From: Leptospira ainlahdjerensis
GTDB lineage: Bacteria; Spirochaetota; Leptospiria; Leptospirales; Leptospiraceae
DNA: 64,000 bases
NCBI RefSeq assembly: GCF_016919175.1
Contig: NZ_JAFFPU010000003.1
Location: 46,219 to 110,218, forward strand
Direction of reading: 5' to 3'
The notes below the pieces were generated by a model that did no database searches, had not been told where the DNA came from, and saw only the letters and a list, made by a program, of their open reading frames with translations. Every line of letters starts with the position of its first letter. Positions within the stretch are counted from its first letter, which is position 1. Position numbers and translations under genes: made by a program. Below are positions 1 to 24,539 of this stretch, piece after piece.

Positions 1-1343
<1,343 letters not shown>

Positions 1344-1347
1344 TTCT

Positions 1348-2310
1348 ATGTCCATGCCGGGAATCAACGTTTCGAATATTCTCAACGAACACGAGGAATT
1401 GGGTCTTCGTCTTTTGGCGGGCGAAAAGGGGCTGACCAATCGAATCAACATGTCCGAGATCAATCGCCCCGGTCTTTCCCTCACCGGCTTTTACGAAAGT
1501 TTCGCCCACGATCGGATTCAGATTTTCGGAAAAGGAGAATGGGCCTATATCACGTCCCGATCTCCCGAAGATTTAAAACAAATCGCCGCCGATTTTTTTA
1601 GCTTTCATCTCAATTGTATCATCTTCACACACGGAAACCCTCCGCCTCCGATCTTTCAGGAAAACTGCGAACGTCTCGGAATTCCTTTGATGATCTCGGA
1701 CGTTTCGACTCATAAGTTCATCACTCTCATCTCCGGAATTTTGGATCGAAGCCTCGCACCGAGAACGATGCGGCACGGTGTGTTGATTGAAGTTTTTGGA
1801 ATCGGAATTCTTCTTTCCGGAAAAAGTGGCGTGGGGAAAAGCGAGACCGCGCTCGAACTCATCGAAAGGGGACATCGTCTTGTCGCGGACGATATGGTGG
1901 AAATCCGAAGACTCTCCGAAAGTTATTTGATCGGAACCTGTTCGGATCTTTTGCGTCACCACATGGAAATCCGTGGATTAGGAATTTTGAATATTAAGGA
2001 TATCTTCGGTATCGGTTCGGTACGAGATCATAAACTGATCGAACTCATTATTCATCTAGAAGAATGGGCCGAAGACAAGGACTTTGATCGAACGGGTCTT
2101 GAAAATCCCACAGAAGAATTGCTTGGAGTACAGATTCCATTGATTCGAGTTCCGGTTCGTCCGGGAAGAAACATTCCGATCATCGTCGAGACCGCGGCGA
2201 TGAATCAGCGTTTGCGTAAATTGGGCAAAAATGCTGCGCAAGAATTCAATCAAAAATTAGGTCAATATTTACAGCAGGGTAAAATTGAAAGAAATCCTCC
2301 TCAAAATTAA
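1348..2310 (+). CDS. hprK: HPr kinase/phosphorylase HprK
   Basis: Bifunctional enzyme that phosphorylates and dephosphorylates the regulatory serine of HPr. I choose the ATG at 1348, 4 nt after the rpoN stop, giving 320 residues, the usual HprK length; the frame is open further left but would overlap rpoN by over 100 nt. An N-terminal HprK_N domain is followed by the kinase core with the P-loop GKSGVGKS (residues 158-165) and, at the C-terminus, the HprK signature region ETAAMNQRLRKLG. Its substrate HPr is the next gene and overlaps it by 26 nt. As in proteobacterial rpoN-hprK clusters, this suggests a regulatory rather than sugar-uptake phosphorelay; that role is inferred. Confidence 0.96.
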   Translation: MSMPGINVSNILNEHEELGLRLLAGEKGLTNRINMSEINRPGLSLTGFYESFAHDRIQIFGKGEWAYITSRSPEDLKQIAADFFSFHLNCIIFTHGNPPPPIFQENCERLGIPLMISDVSTHKFITLISGILDRSLAPRTMRHGVLIEVFGIGILLSGKSGVGKSETALELIERGHRLVADDMVEIRRLSESYLIGTCSDLLRHHMEIRGLGILNIKDIFGIGSVRDHKLIELIIHLEEWAEDKDFDRTGLENPTEELLGVQIPLIRVPVRPGRNIPIIVETAAMNQRLRKLGKNAAQEFNQKLGQYLQQGKIERNPPQN

Positions 2311-2548
2311 TGAGAATGGGACCGGGATGCACGCAAGACCGGCTTCCGTATTCGTAAACTGCGCTTCCAGATTTCCCTGTGAAATCACCGTGGTCAAAGA
2401 CGACGTGGAAGTGAACGGAAAAAGTATCATGGGACTTATGATGCTCGCCCTCGCACCTGGAAACGAATTTACAATTCAGGTCCGAGGCGATAAGGAAGAA
2501 GAGGCCTTGGAGGCTTTGACAAATCTCGTAAAGAACGATTTTGTCTGA
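2285..2548 (+). CDS. ptsH: HPr family phosphocarrier protein
   Basis: Small phosphocarrier of 87 residues. Both regulatory sites are visible: His16 in GMHARPAS (the enzyme I phosphorylation site) and Ser47 in GKSIMGLM (the HprK target). The start is a TTG at 2285 inside the end of hprK, so the two are probably translationally coupled. No enzyme I or sugar permease gene is in the window, so whether it acts as a PTS carrier, a nitrogen-PTS protein or only as an HprK-controlled regulator cannot be told from here. The intact His16 suggests a phosphodonor exists elsewhere. Confidence 0.95.
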   Translation: MKEILLKINENGTGMHARPASVFVNCASRFPCEITVVKDDVEVNGKSIMGLMMLALAPGNEFTIQVRGDKEEEALEALTNLVKNDFV

Positions 2549-2565
2549 ATTTTTCTTTTTTTCCC

Positions 2566-4356
2566 ATGAATGATGAAACCAGATACCATCTAAGAGATTT
2601 ACTCATCTTAGGATTAATCATTCTTCTTTCCGTGATTCTCGCTGAAGCGATTCAGTTTTCGGGAAGTAATATTCAAACCGACGATATCGGGTTTTTAGAT
2701 CGAATCGTAGTCTATATATTCTTTTTTATTCCATTATTCTCCCTTTCTCTTTTGATTTCTTACTTTTATCGAAACAAAAGAAATCTCGAAACGGGAAGAC
2801 TCAAAAGTTCGATCCGTTATCGATTGACCCTTTCGTTTATTTTCGTGGCCTTACTTCCTTCGGTGCCGATCCTTTTTCTTTCCTCGAATATCACAGGAAA
2901 AATCTACGAAAGATTCTATGGAATCGATATCGATGAAGCGCTTTCCTCCGGCGAATCTCTGATTCGTAACGAGGAAGAACCGAAGAAAAAAATCCTGATC
3001 GAAAAAACAAGACTCTTGGAAAGTTTTTTAAGAATCCATCCTCTCAACTTGGAAAGTCTGGTCGCGGGAGCTTCCAAACTCAACCTCATTCAGAGCGATG
3101 AGTTTTACGTAGGAATCTACGAAAACGAAAAATCTATATTAGAAAATCGTGGTTTAAAATACAAACCCCTTGAAAAGGACTTTAAACCGTTTTCTAAAAC
3201 TTCTCTCTGGACAGAATTTACGAGTTATCGTCCGGATTATTGTATGTATTATCTCCGAGTTCCGTTTCCGATCGGAAAACGAATTCTTCAAACCGGAATC
3301 AGAATCCACAAAGGGGAAGAGAAGATCGTCTATTCGCTCATTTCAACGCGCAGAAACTACGATCGTGCCGATTTGGCAAAAGAAAAACTTCCGTATCGAA
3401 TTCGCTTAACATTTAGTATCATCACCGTTTCTATCTTTCTACTCGCGATCTACTTTTCTCTTCTTTTCGCGAGAAGAATTTCGAGGCCCATCATCGAACT
3501 CGCAAACGCCACACAAAAAATTTCAATGGGGGATACGGACATCAGTTTGGAAATCCGTGAAACCGGAGAGATCGGAGCCCTGATCGATTCTTTCAACCAG
3601 ATGGTTCAGGATCTCAAATCCAAAAACGCGGAGCTGATGCAGAGCCAAAGAATCGCCGCCTGGAAGGAAGTCGCACAGAGGATGGCTCATGAGATCAAAA
3701 ATCCTCTGACTCCGATCCAACTTTCCGCCGAAAGAATTCGTAGAAAGATGAAATCAGAAAACTGGCAAGAGTTTCACGAAGTTGTGGAAAGCGGAACCAA
3801 AACGATCATCAAACAAGTTCGAGTCTTGGAACATCTTGTAAACGAGTTCTCCGACTTCGCGCGTATGCCGGCTCCCAAACTCATCAACCAAAATTTGGAA
3901 CCTATCATTCTTGAGGCAGTGAAACTTTTCGAACACACGCCTCAACTCAAAATTGAAACAAGAATTGCAAAGTCCTTTCCTCAGCTTTTTTTAGATCAGA
4001 AAATTATCCTTCGAGTATTAACGAACCTGATTAAAAATTCAATCGAAGCGATCGAGAGAAAACGAGAAAAAGAGGAACTTCCGGATTATACCGGTTCCAT
4101 TTTGATTTCCGTTTCGATTAGCAGAAAGATTATGCGAAGAGTTGCGATCATCGCAATCGAGGACAACGGAATCGGAATTTCACCCGAACTAAAACAAAAA
4201 GTATTCGAACCATATTATTCCACAAAAAACAACAACACATCGGGGATCGGCCTTGCGATCGTACAGAAAAGTGTGATTGACCACAACGGGCATATCTCGA
4301 TAGATTCTTCCAGTATGGGCGGTTGTCGTTTCCAAATCGAACTTCCGGTTTCTTAA
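2566..4356 (+). CDS. NtrY-like membrane sensor histidine kinase
   Basis: Membrane sensor kinase of 596 residues, organised like NtrY. Two hydrophobic segments lie near residues 12-33 and 47-68, a third near 87-107, then an extracytoplasmic region to a fourth segment near 282-303. A HAMP domain follows (RRISRPIIELANATQKIS), then the H-box with the phospho-acceptor His375 in MAHEIKNPLTPIQ. The catalytic ATPase domain shows an N box (NLIKNSIEAIE), G1 (EDNGIGI) and G2 (TSGIGLAIVQ). The NPLTP version of the H-box is typical of the NtrB/NtrY group. Its probable partner regulator starts 6 nt after the stop. The signal sensed is unknown; naming it ntrY would overstate functional equivalence. Confidence 0.93.
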   Translation: MNDETRYHLRDLLILGLIILLSVILAEAIQFSGSNIQTDDIGFLDRIVVYIFFFIPLFSLSLLISYFYRNKRNLETGRLKSSIRYRLTLSFIFVALLPSVPILFLSSNITGKIYERFYGIDIDEALSSGESLIRNEEEPKKKILIEKTRLLESFLRIHPLNLESLVAGASKLNLIQSDEFYVGIYENEKSILENRGLKYKPLEKDFKPFSKTSLWTEFTSYRPDYCMYYLRVPFPIGKRILQTGIRIHKGEEKIVYSLISTRRNYDRADLAKEKLPYRIRLTFSIITVSIFLLAIYFSLLFARRISRPIIELANATQKISMGDTDISLEIRETGEIGALIDSFNQMVQDLKSKNAELMQSQRIAAWKEVAQRMAHEIKNPLTPIQLSAERIRRKMKSENWQEFHEVVESGTKTIIKQVRVLEHLVNEFSDFARMPAPKLINQNLEPIILEAVKLFEHTPQLKIETRIAKSFPQLFLDQKIILRVLTNLIKNSIEAIERKREKEELPDYTGSILISVSISRKIMRRVAIIAIEDNGIGISPELKQKVFEPYYSTKNNNTSGIGLAIVQKSVIDHNGHISIDSSSMGGCRFQIELPVS

Positions 4357-4362
4357 AACTCA

Positions 4363-8484
<4,122 letters not shown>

Positions 8485-8485
8485 T

Positions 8486-10421
<1,936 letters not shown>

Positions 10422-10425
<4 letters not shown>

Positions 10426-11069
10426 AAATTTCCGCATCCATCTTAGCTACTAAACTCACGGAACTCGGAAAGACCGTTCCCGATTACGATCCTTCCGCCA
10501 TAGACTTGATGCACATGGACGTCATGGACGGAAACTTCGTTCCTCAGATCAGCTTCGGAGAAGCTCTGAGCAAGGAAGTAAAAGCTCTCACTTCCATTCC
10601 ATTGGATGTTCATCTTATGGTTTCCAAACCGGAAAACCACGTTTCCAAATACTACGAACTGAGTCCCTATTGTATTACGTTTCATATCGAAACCACCGAT
10701 TTTCCGGTGCGTTTGGCTCAGGAAATCAAATCCCACGGAACCAAGGTGGGAGTTTCTCTGAATCCCGGAACAACCGTTTCTTCTTTGGAAAACGTTCTTC
10801 CTTATATCGATTTGATTCTTCTGATGACCGTGGAACCTGGATTTTACGGACAAAAGTTTATCGTGAACGGAATGGAAAAAATCCGCAAAGCGAAGGAACT
10901 CATCGGTTCCAGACCGATCGAACTCGAAGTGGATGGCGGTGTAAACGATACCAATATCCAAGAGCTCAAGAAGAATGGGGTGGACATCGTAGTAGTCGGG
11001 GCCGGACTTTATAAAACCGGAAACCCGGTGGAGAACGCAAAACATCTCAAATCCCTGGCAAAATCCTGA
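10422..11069 (+). CDS. rpe: Ribulose-phosphate 3-epimerase
   Basis: Interconverts ribulose 5-phosphate and xylulose 5-phosphate in the pentose phosphate pathway. It is a 215-residue TIM barrel with family motifs: the N-terminal ISASILA, metal-binding [11 protein letters not shown], the VHLM strand, a phosphate-binding [12 protein letters not shown] and EVDGGVN near the C-terminus. The TTG start at 10422 overlaps the previous stop (TTGA). It ends the first one-strand series; the next 120 nt hold a promoter candidate for rpsP. Confidence 0.97.
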
Positions 11070-11094
11070 ACCTGCATTTTTGTCGGATCATTTC

Positions 11095-11124
11095 TTGACA
11101 GAGGGACATATTGTCCAATATTGG
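11095..11124 (+). promoter_or_regulatory. Candidate promoter for the rpsP operon with palindrome in its spacer
   Basis: A perfect TTGACA lies at 11095-11100. A weak -10 candidate TATTGG lies at 11119-11124, after an 18-nt spacer. The spacer and -10 edge contain a perfect 6-bp inverted repeat ATATTG-TC-CAATAT at 11108-11121, which could be an operator. The site is in the 122-nt gap between rpe and rpsP. The -35 is convincing; the -10 and the operator role are inferred. Confidence 0.45.
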
Positions 11125-11188
11125 TAAAAATCATGCATTCTTTTTCCGTACTATTCTTGTAAGGAAAAAATGATAAAAGGAAAACGAT

Positions 11189-11457
<269 letters not shown>

Positions 11458-11458
<1 letters not shown>

Positions 11459-11688
11459 TGGAAGAATTGCTGAAGTACATCGTTGCTTCTCTCGTTGAAT
11501 TTCCCGAAGAAATCGTAATTCGGGAAATAGAAGGGGAAGAACAGAACATCATCGAACTTCGCGTTTCCCCAAAAGACGTGGGAAAAGTAATCGGTAAGAA
11601 CGGTCGTATTGCAAAATCCCTGCGCGCGATTCTTACTGCGGCTTCCGTAAAAGCAGGAAAAAACTTCTCGCTCGAAATCATTGACTGA
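11458..11688 (+). CDS. khpA: KH-domain RNA-binding protein KhpA
   Basis: A 76-residue single type II KH domain, with the GKNGR version of the G-x-x-G loop in [16 protein letters not shown]. KhpA-type proteins bind small and messenger RNA, often with KhpB. It sits in its usual place between rpsP and rimM. Its start overlaps the rpsP stop and its end overlaps rimM by 8 nt. Confidence 0.94.
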
Positions 11689-12200
11689 AGGCTGGATTTC
11701 ACTCGGCCAACTCGGAAAACCCTTTGGAATCAAAGGGTTTCTTCGTTTTAATGTGAGAGAAACCGTTCTCACAGAATTCAAACTTCCCATTCAACTCAAA
11801 CTTCGAAAACCGGATCCCAATTTTCCGGAGAAAGATATTACAATTCTCGAATTGCAAGCGCATACTGGAAAGTTTATCGTTCGTATCGAAGGAATCAACA
11901 CACCGGAAGAAGCTGAACGACTTACGGGTGGAATCCTTCTTTTACCGGCTCATCTCCTTCCGAAGATCAAAACCAAAGACGAATTCTATATCTCCGATTT
12001 GATCGGACTTCAGGCAGTGGACGAATCCGGAAAGAAATTGAATTGGGTCTTGAAAGAAGTTTTAGACAATCCGGCGCATCCGATTCTTTCTTTTACAAGG
12101 CCTGAGGGCGAAGAAATTTTAATTCCTTTCATTCACGTCTACGTCGGGGAAGTGGATTTAGAAAAGAAAACCATCGTCCTCATTCAACCGGAGGTATGGA

Positions 12201-12211
<11 letters not shown>
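11681..12211 (+). CDS. rimM: Ribosome maturation factor RimM
   Basis: Assists maturation of the 30S head and binds S19. It has 176 residues with the N-terminal RimM barrel ([18 protein letters not shown]) and a C-terminal PRC-barrel domain around [19 protein letters not shown], ending with the typical [10 protein letters not shown] segment. It starts with TTG at 11681 inside the end of khpA and overlaps trmD by 11 nt. Confidence 0.95.
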
Positions 12212-13297
<1,086 letters not shown>

Positions 13298-13303
13298 TCC
13301 GGT

Positions 13304-13976
<673 letters not shown>

Positions 13977-13984
<8 letters not shown>

Positions 13985-14004
13985 GAAATTAATTTCCTAA
14001 AAGG
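13977..14004. terminator. 28-bp perfect palindrome over the rnhB stop; probable hairpin terminator
   Basis: The 14-bp arms CCTTTTAGGAAATT and AATTTCCTAAAAGG meet with no spacer. The rnhB TAG stop (13982-13984) is inside the left arm. In RNA it folds as a long hairpin with a small AU loop. No U-run follows on the + strand, so a classical intrinsic terminator is not certain; mRNA 3'-end protection or a protein-binding site are alternatives. Confidence 0.5.
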
Positions 14005-14084
14005 TTAGAAAAGAAGGCCTGAAACTTTCCAAGATTCCGTATCATGATTAGGTTCTTTCGTATTCAAGTGCAGGACGAATTCTA

Positions 14085-14834
14085 ATGAAACTTTCCTCGG
14101 ATTTTTCGGCGGGGAATCTACACATCGTCCTGGGGAAGGAAATGGAACTCGGCAAATCCGGATTCTTGAACTTCTCTCCGGATCAAAGGGTCAAAGGATT
14201 GGTTCTCGAAGTGTTTTCCGGTGGCGCTTGGATTTCTTTCGCTGGAAAACGAATCAAAACGAGTTCGGATTCAAGTCCCTTGTTTGTCGGAGAAATTCTT
14301 ACGTTAGCCGTAAAGTCAGGGAAAAAAGGAATCGAACTGAAAATCGTCGAAAGAGAATGGTCGGGAAAGGAAGGCGAGTTTTCTAAAATCCAAGGAATTG
14401 GAATGAGCGTTCGTGATTTATCGGAAAAAATGATAGGGCAGAATCCGTCGGATCACTCAATAGAAACTTCACTCCTACGAGTTTTAAAAACATACTATCC
14501 ATTTATAGAATGGCGTCTGGATTTACCACATTTTCGCTGGGAACTTCCGGAAGGAAATGCCGAAGGAACCTTGGATGGAAAAGAAAAATTGAAAAAATTT
14601 CTCTTCCGCATTCAAACCCAAAAAACAGGGAAGACTCTCGTCTTATTTTTGTGGAAGGAAACCTTTGCAGAAGACCTTCAGATCAACGCTACTTTTGATA
14701 ATTTTAAAATGTACTTGCATGCTTGCCAAAACAAAGAAAAATTTAAGCGAATCTTGAACGAGTCTTCTGTGAGTTTCCAAGGATATAATTTAGCTTATAA
14801 ACCTTCTCTCATGCAGAAGGAATGGAATGCGTAA
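14085..14834 (+). CDS. Uncharacterised protein, possibly FliK/YlqG-like
   Basis: A 249-residue protein I cannot assign by sequence alone. It lacks a signal peptide and membrane segments. Its second half ([12 protein letters not shown] ... [23 protein letters not shown]) recalls the beta-rich C-terminal domain of hook-length control proteins. The gene order supports this: in Bacillus, rnhB is followed by the FliK-like ylqG and the FlhB-tail-like ylqH, and here the next gene is an FlhB-tail protein. The stop TAA is directly followed by that gene's ATG. A role in export control is inference. Confidence 0.5.
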   Translation: MKLSSDFSAGNLHIVLGKEMELGKSGFLNFSPDQRVKGLVLEVFSGGAWISFAGKRIKTSSDSSPLFVGEILTLAVKSGKKGIELKIVEREWSGKEGEFSKIQGIGMSVRDLSEKMIGQNPSDHSIETSLLRVLKTYYPFIEWRLDLPHFRWELPEGNAEGTLDGKEKLKKFLFRIQTQKTGKTLVLFLWKETFAEDLQINATFDNFKMYLHACQNKEKFKRILNESSVSFQGYNLAYKPSLMQKEWNA

Positions 14835-15098
14835 ATGATCAGTGTGGCACTTAAATTCATACCTCAAAAGGACGACGCTCCCGTAATTACCGCGTCGGCT
14901 TCCGGTCTCTTGGGAGATACCATTCATAAGATCGCAAAAAAAAACTCGGTTCCGATTGTAGAAAACCCAATTCTTGCCGAAACTCTTTCCGAAATACCTG
15001 TCGGTCAGGAAATTCCGGAAAATTTATACAGAGCCGTAGGGGCCATTTTTTCTATGATCCTGGAGTTGGACCCGAGTTCGGGAAAAAGGAAAGTTTAA
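14835..15098 (+). CDS. Orphan FlhB C-terminal domain protein (YlqH/FlhX-like)
   Basis: An 87-residue protein that matches only the cytoplasmic C-terminal part of the flagellar export switch FlhB. Family landmarks are [18 protein letters not shown] (the strand after the NPTH self-cleavage loop), [24 protein letters not shown] and [17 protein letters not shown]. It begins just after where NPTH would be, so it corresponds to the fragment FlhB normally makes by self-cleavage. It may serve as a stand-in or modulator of substrate switching; this is inferred from the family. It starts immediately after the previous stop, and the HD-GYP gene starts 1 nt after its own. Confidence 0.85.
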   Translation: MISVALKFIPQKDDAPVITASASGLLGDTIHKIAKKNSVPIVENPILAETLSEIPVGQEIPENLYRAVGAIFSMILELDPSSGKRKV

Positions 15099-15099
15099 A

Positions 15100-16296
15100 A
15101 TGAAAAAGTTTGCCGTTTCTGAACTCAAACCGGGAATGAGGTTTTCCAAACCTGTCTACTTAGATAAGGAAAATTTATTTATCACTTCGAATACCCCGGT
15201 TACCGACAGCGACTTGGATCGGTTGAATAAATTCGGAATCCAAGAAGTGATGACCGCCGGAGAACTTCTTCAAATCGGAAATTCTGCCACGGAGAACACC
15301 GATTCGAACCGACTGGAAACGAGTATTGACGATATCATCGTTAATACGATTGTAGACGAGGATCTCCAACCTCTCAAAGCCATCTATGATAATCTCAATC
15401 GAATCAAAGTAACATTTAGCAACCTTTATAGAGAGACCACACAAATTCTTCAGGAAGTTTTCAAAAAAACCTTAGAAGAAAAATCCCTCGAAGTGACACC
15501 CGTAAGGGAAATCGCGGAAAAACTCACGGACTTCGTTCGTTCCAATCAGAATATTTCTTATCTCATTCTTTCCAACAACCCAAGCGGATATTATCTTTAT
15601 AATCAAATAGCAAACGCGACTTTTTATTCTTTGATCATGGGAAAGTTGCTGGAATATTCCAGACCGAAGATGATCGATCTTGGAATTTCCTGTTTGCTCG
15701 CAGATATCGGAATGTGCAAGGTTCCGTCCGCAGTTTCCGAAAAAAACGAACAACTGACCGACGAAGAATTTAAGACTATCATGAAACATACAATTTTGGG
15801 TTATCAGATTCTTTCCCAAAGAATGAAACTCAAAAACAATCTCGCGATCGTCGCTCTCCAACACCATGAAAGATACGACGGAAACGGATATCCTCAAAAA
15901 TTGGCTTCTACCGCCATCGAAGAACAGGCAAGAATCTATGCAATTGCTGATAACTTCTCCGCACTCGTTACCAATCGCCCTCATAGAAAAAAAATTCTTC
16001 CGCACGAAGCGATCAAATCGATGATCAGCATGGACGTGGGTAAATTCGATCTTAAATTGGTTCGTTCCCTTTTGAACCATCTTTCTCTTTATCCTGTAGG
16101 TTCTTGTGTGGAACTTTCCGACAAAAGAATCGGCGTTGTGTTGGGTCCCAACCCGGACAAACCGATTCGTCCCTGCATTCGTATTATAAAAGATGAATAT
16201 GGTGAGATGGTTCGAAATCTCATTTTGGTCGATCTTTTAAGGGATACGAATCTTTTTATTTCCCGTCCAGTCGACCTCCAGGAAATCACCGGTTGA
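15100..16296 (+). CDS. HD-GYP domain protein with degenerate HD dyad
   Basis: A 398-residue cytoplasmic protein. An N-terminal DUF3391-like region (about 1-70) and a middle helical region precede an HD-GYP domain, the family that degrades cyclic di-GMP. The HHE and GYP motifs are intact ([11 protein letters not shown], 255-265), but the defining His-Asp dyad reads Ala201-Asp202 ([11 protein letters not shown]) and the usual following Lys is Met. Metal binding and catalysis are therefore doubtful, and a c-di-GMP sensor or an altered enzyme is possible. A C-terminal domain resembling those of other HD-GYP proteins follows. It lies in a run with the FlhB-tail gene, hinting at motility control. 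Confidence 0.88.
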   Translation: MKKFAVSELKPGMRFSKPVYLDKENLFITSNTPVTDSDLDRLNKFGIQEVMTAGELLQIGNSATENTDSNRLETSIDDIIVNTIVDEDLQPLKAIYDNLNRIKVTFSNLYRETTQILQEVFKKTLEEKSLEVTPVREIAEKLTDFVRSNQNISYLILSNNPSGYYLYNQIANATFYSLIMGKLLEYSRPKMIDLGISCLLADIGMCKVPSAVSEKNEQLTDEEFKTIMKHTILGYQILSQRMKLKNNLAIVALQHHERYDGNGYPQKLASTAIEEQARIYAIADNFSALVTNRPHRKKILPHEAIKSMISMDVGKFDLKLVRSLLNHLSLYPVGSCVELSDKRIGVVLGPNPDKPIRPCIRIIKDEYGEMVRNLILVDLLRDTNLFISRPVDLQEITG

Positions 16297-16305
16297 TTTT
16301 TTTCT

Positions 16306-16656
16306 TTGCTGAACTTTCGAAAACAGAAAGGAATCGAAGGTGAATCTCTCGCCTGTGATTTTTTGATTTCCCTTGGTCATCAAATTCTCAAACGGAATTA
16401 CCGATTTTCTCGATACGAAATCGACATAATCTCAAGCAAAGAAGAAGAGCTTCATTTTATCGAAGTTAAGAATTGGGAAGAATTTTCAACCTTTGATCCT
16501 CGTTTTTCTCTCAACCGTGCCAAACAAATGCGGATGAGGTCGGCTGCGGAAGGTTTTTTATCCTTACACCTTTCCTTTCAGAATCATTTTGTCTCATTCG
16601 ACCTTGTCTTCATAAACTCTAAAAAGGGATGTGAATATTATCCTCAGCTCTTTTGA
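16306..16656 (+). CDS. YraN family (UPF0102) endonuclease-like protein
   Basis: A 116-residue member of UPF0102, with the restriction-endonuclease-like core: G-x-x-G-E near the N-terminus ([13 protein letters not shown]), [13 protein letters not shown] and F-I-E-V-K. The conserved Glu, Asp and Glu-x-Lys form the likely metal site. The cellular role is not established; the family is often next to rnhB or comM, as here. The start is a TTG at 16306, 9 nt after the HD-GYP stop. Confidence 0.9.
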   Translation: MLNFRKQKGIEGESLACDFLISLGHQILKRNYRFSRYEIDIISSKEEELHFIEVKNWEEFSTFDPRFSLNRAKQMRMRSAAEGFLSLHLSFQNHFVSFDLVFINSKKGCEYYPQLF

Positions 16657-16699
16657 AATGTGCATTAAGGTACTTCCAACAACCACCGAATTCTTTAAT

Positions 16700-18498
<1,799 letters not shown>

Positions 18499-18745
18499 TC
18501 TGATCCTCCGATTTCTACGGTTCCTTCCCGTGGATGAAAACGGCGTTTCCGAAAACTTTTTCTTAAAAAAGGGAATTTTTTCCTCCGGATGAAAACAAGG
18601 CAATCGCGACTTCCGCAGGACTCATCCAAAGTATGGAGAAGAAAGTAGGTAGAAGGGCAGATTCTTGGAAAATTTAAAAGGAATTGAAGAGGATTCTAAA
18701 AAAACTAGTTTCAAATACCTTCCCCCCCTGTAATTTTGCACTGAA

Positions 18746-19120
18746 ATGTTTCGTATCACGGTTTTCCTGCTTTCAGGGATCATTCTTTTTCTTGCAGGCT
18801 GTGGAAACCGATTGATTCGCAAAGATGCAGTTGCCCAAATCAACGAACACTACGTCGACAAGACCTATTACCTGATCCAAGACAAGAAGGTTTCCAATAC
18901 GGAGACCTTTAAGAAAGGGATGCTCGTTAAGATCTATATAGAGTCTACTCCTTCGATGGTGAAGGTAAAGTGTTATCCCGCGGATCACAAAAGAGAATAC
19001 GCCATCGGAAGGATGATCATCTATCAATTGAACGATGAGTACGGCGGAAAGAAGATTACGATAGAGGATCTGGATAAACTGATAGCTAATGAACTCGTGG
19101 AATACAAAAAGAAAAAATAG
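18746..19120 (+). CDS. Small putative lipoprotein
   Basis: A 124-residue protein with a spirochaete-type lipoprotein signal: [19 protein letters not shown], Cys19 being the acylation site. The mature part is charged and mainly beta/alpha mixed, ending in a lysine tail. No domain is recognised. The next gene, an M23 endopeptidase, starts 37 nt after it, so the pair may act together in the envelope; this is inference. Confidence 0.78.
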   Translation: MFRITVFLLSGIILFLAGCGNRLIRKDAVAQINEHYVDKTYYLIQDKKVSNTETFKKGMLVKIYIESTPSMVKVKCYPADHKREYAIGRMIIYQLNDEYGGKKITIEDLDKLIANELVEYKKKK

Positions 19121-19157
19121 ATCCTCCCGAAGAGGCGGTTCAAGATCGGCGGCACGG

Positions 19158-20102
19158 ATGTCCGATACTAAAAAGGTGAACGGAAAGTTTTTTTTGATTC
19201 CCCTGATCTCCTCTTTGGTTCTTTCTTCTTCGTTGGGAGCGGATCCACTGAAGAATTATGACGCGGAAATTTCCGAATACACCAATAAGGATTCCTCCTT
19301 TTTTACGGACAAAGAAGAACGTAAAATAAAACAGCTATTCTCTCAATCACCGGAAAACTGGCAGGAAGAGAAATATTCCCTCAATTATCATAAAGACAAA
19401 TCCAATCTGGAACTTCCGAGTTTTATCAGCGTCAATCGGATCATATCCTCTAAAATCGTAAGTCACAGCGGCGTCGTTTATAAGAATTACGTCGTAAAGC
19501 CCAAAGACACACTTTCTAAGATCGCGAGAATTATGAAAACCTCGGTCCAAAAAGTAAGTTCCACGAACGGGCTCAAAAAAAATTCCACTCTTCAAGTAGG
19601 ACAAAACATCTCGATTCCAGTCCAGGTTCGAAATGCAAGTCGCGAAAAGGTCGAATTCCGCAAAGTTTTTGTTTCTCCAGTCGTAAACGCAAAGATGACT
19701 TCTCGTTTCGGAAGAAGAAAGGATCCTTTTCACACCGGTTCCGGCGGTTATCATAGCGGCGTCGATTTCGGAGGAGTCCAGGGTTCTCCGATTCTTTCAT
19801 CTGCGGATGGGGTGGTTTCTTTTGCCGGAGTAAACGGCGGGTATGGAAACACTGTCATCATCGATCACGAAAACGGTTATAAAACCATGTATGCTCATTG
19901 TGCAAAAATTACGATCGAGCAGGGAACGAGAGTGAGCGCGGGAACGGTCATAGGTGCCGTTGGCAGAACCGGATCAGCGACGGGGCCTCACTTGCATTTT
20001 GAAGTTTTCTTAAACGGAAATCGGATCAATCCGGAAGTAGCTTTAAGAAAAACCTTGAAGATTGTGACTCCCTTAGATCCCGGTAAGTTTGCCAGACTTT
20101 AA
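19158..20102 (+). CDS. LysM and M23 peptidase domain protein
   Basis: A probable peptidoglycan endopeptidase or an EnvC/NlpD-like activator. With the ATG at 19158 it has 314 residues and an N-terminal signal segment ([18 protein letters not shown]). A start at 19089 is possible but would overlap the lipoprotein gene and put a long basic stretch before the signal. A LysM motif ([16 protein letters not shown]) precedes the M23 domain. The M23 zinc ligands appear intact: H-x4-D (YHSGVDF) and H-x-H (GPHLHFEV), so catalysis is plausible. Confidence 0.88.
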   Translation: MSDTKKVNGKFFLIPLISSLVLSSSLGADPLKNYDAEISEYTNKDSSFFTDKEERKIKQLFSQSPENWQEEKYSLNYHKDKSNLELPSFISVNRIISSKIVSHSGVVYKNYVVKPKDTLSKIARIMKTSVQKVSSTNGLKKNSTLQVGQNISIPVQVRNASREKVEFRKVFVSPVVNAKMTSRFGRRKDPFHTGSGGYHSGVDFGGVQGSPILSSADGVVSFAGVNGGYGNTVIIDHENGYKTMYAHCAKITIEQGTRVSAGTVIGAVGRTGSATGPHLHFEVFLNGNRINPEVALRKTLKIVTPLDPGKFARL

Positions 20103-20125
20103 CATCCTTTCGAGATCGGATGTTA
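20100..20125. terminator. Hairpin between the M23 gene and gspC
   Basis: Perfect 8-bp arms TAACATCC and GGATGTTA with a 10-nt loop, beginning within the stop codon of the M23 gene and 38 nt before gspC. A modest candidate for transcript separation. Confidence 0.4.
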
Positions 20126-20163
20126 TTCAAAATCTCTGAAAGAAATTTACTGATCGGATCCCA

Positions 20164-21066
<903 letters not shown>

Positions 21067-21071
21067 AAAAA

Positions 21072-22859
<1,788 letters not shown>

Positions 22860-22860
22860 G

Positions 22861-24534
<1,674 letters not shown>

Positions 24535-24539
24535 ATAAA

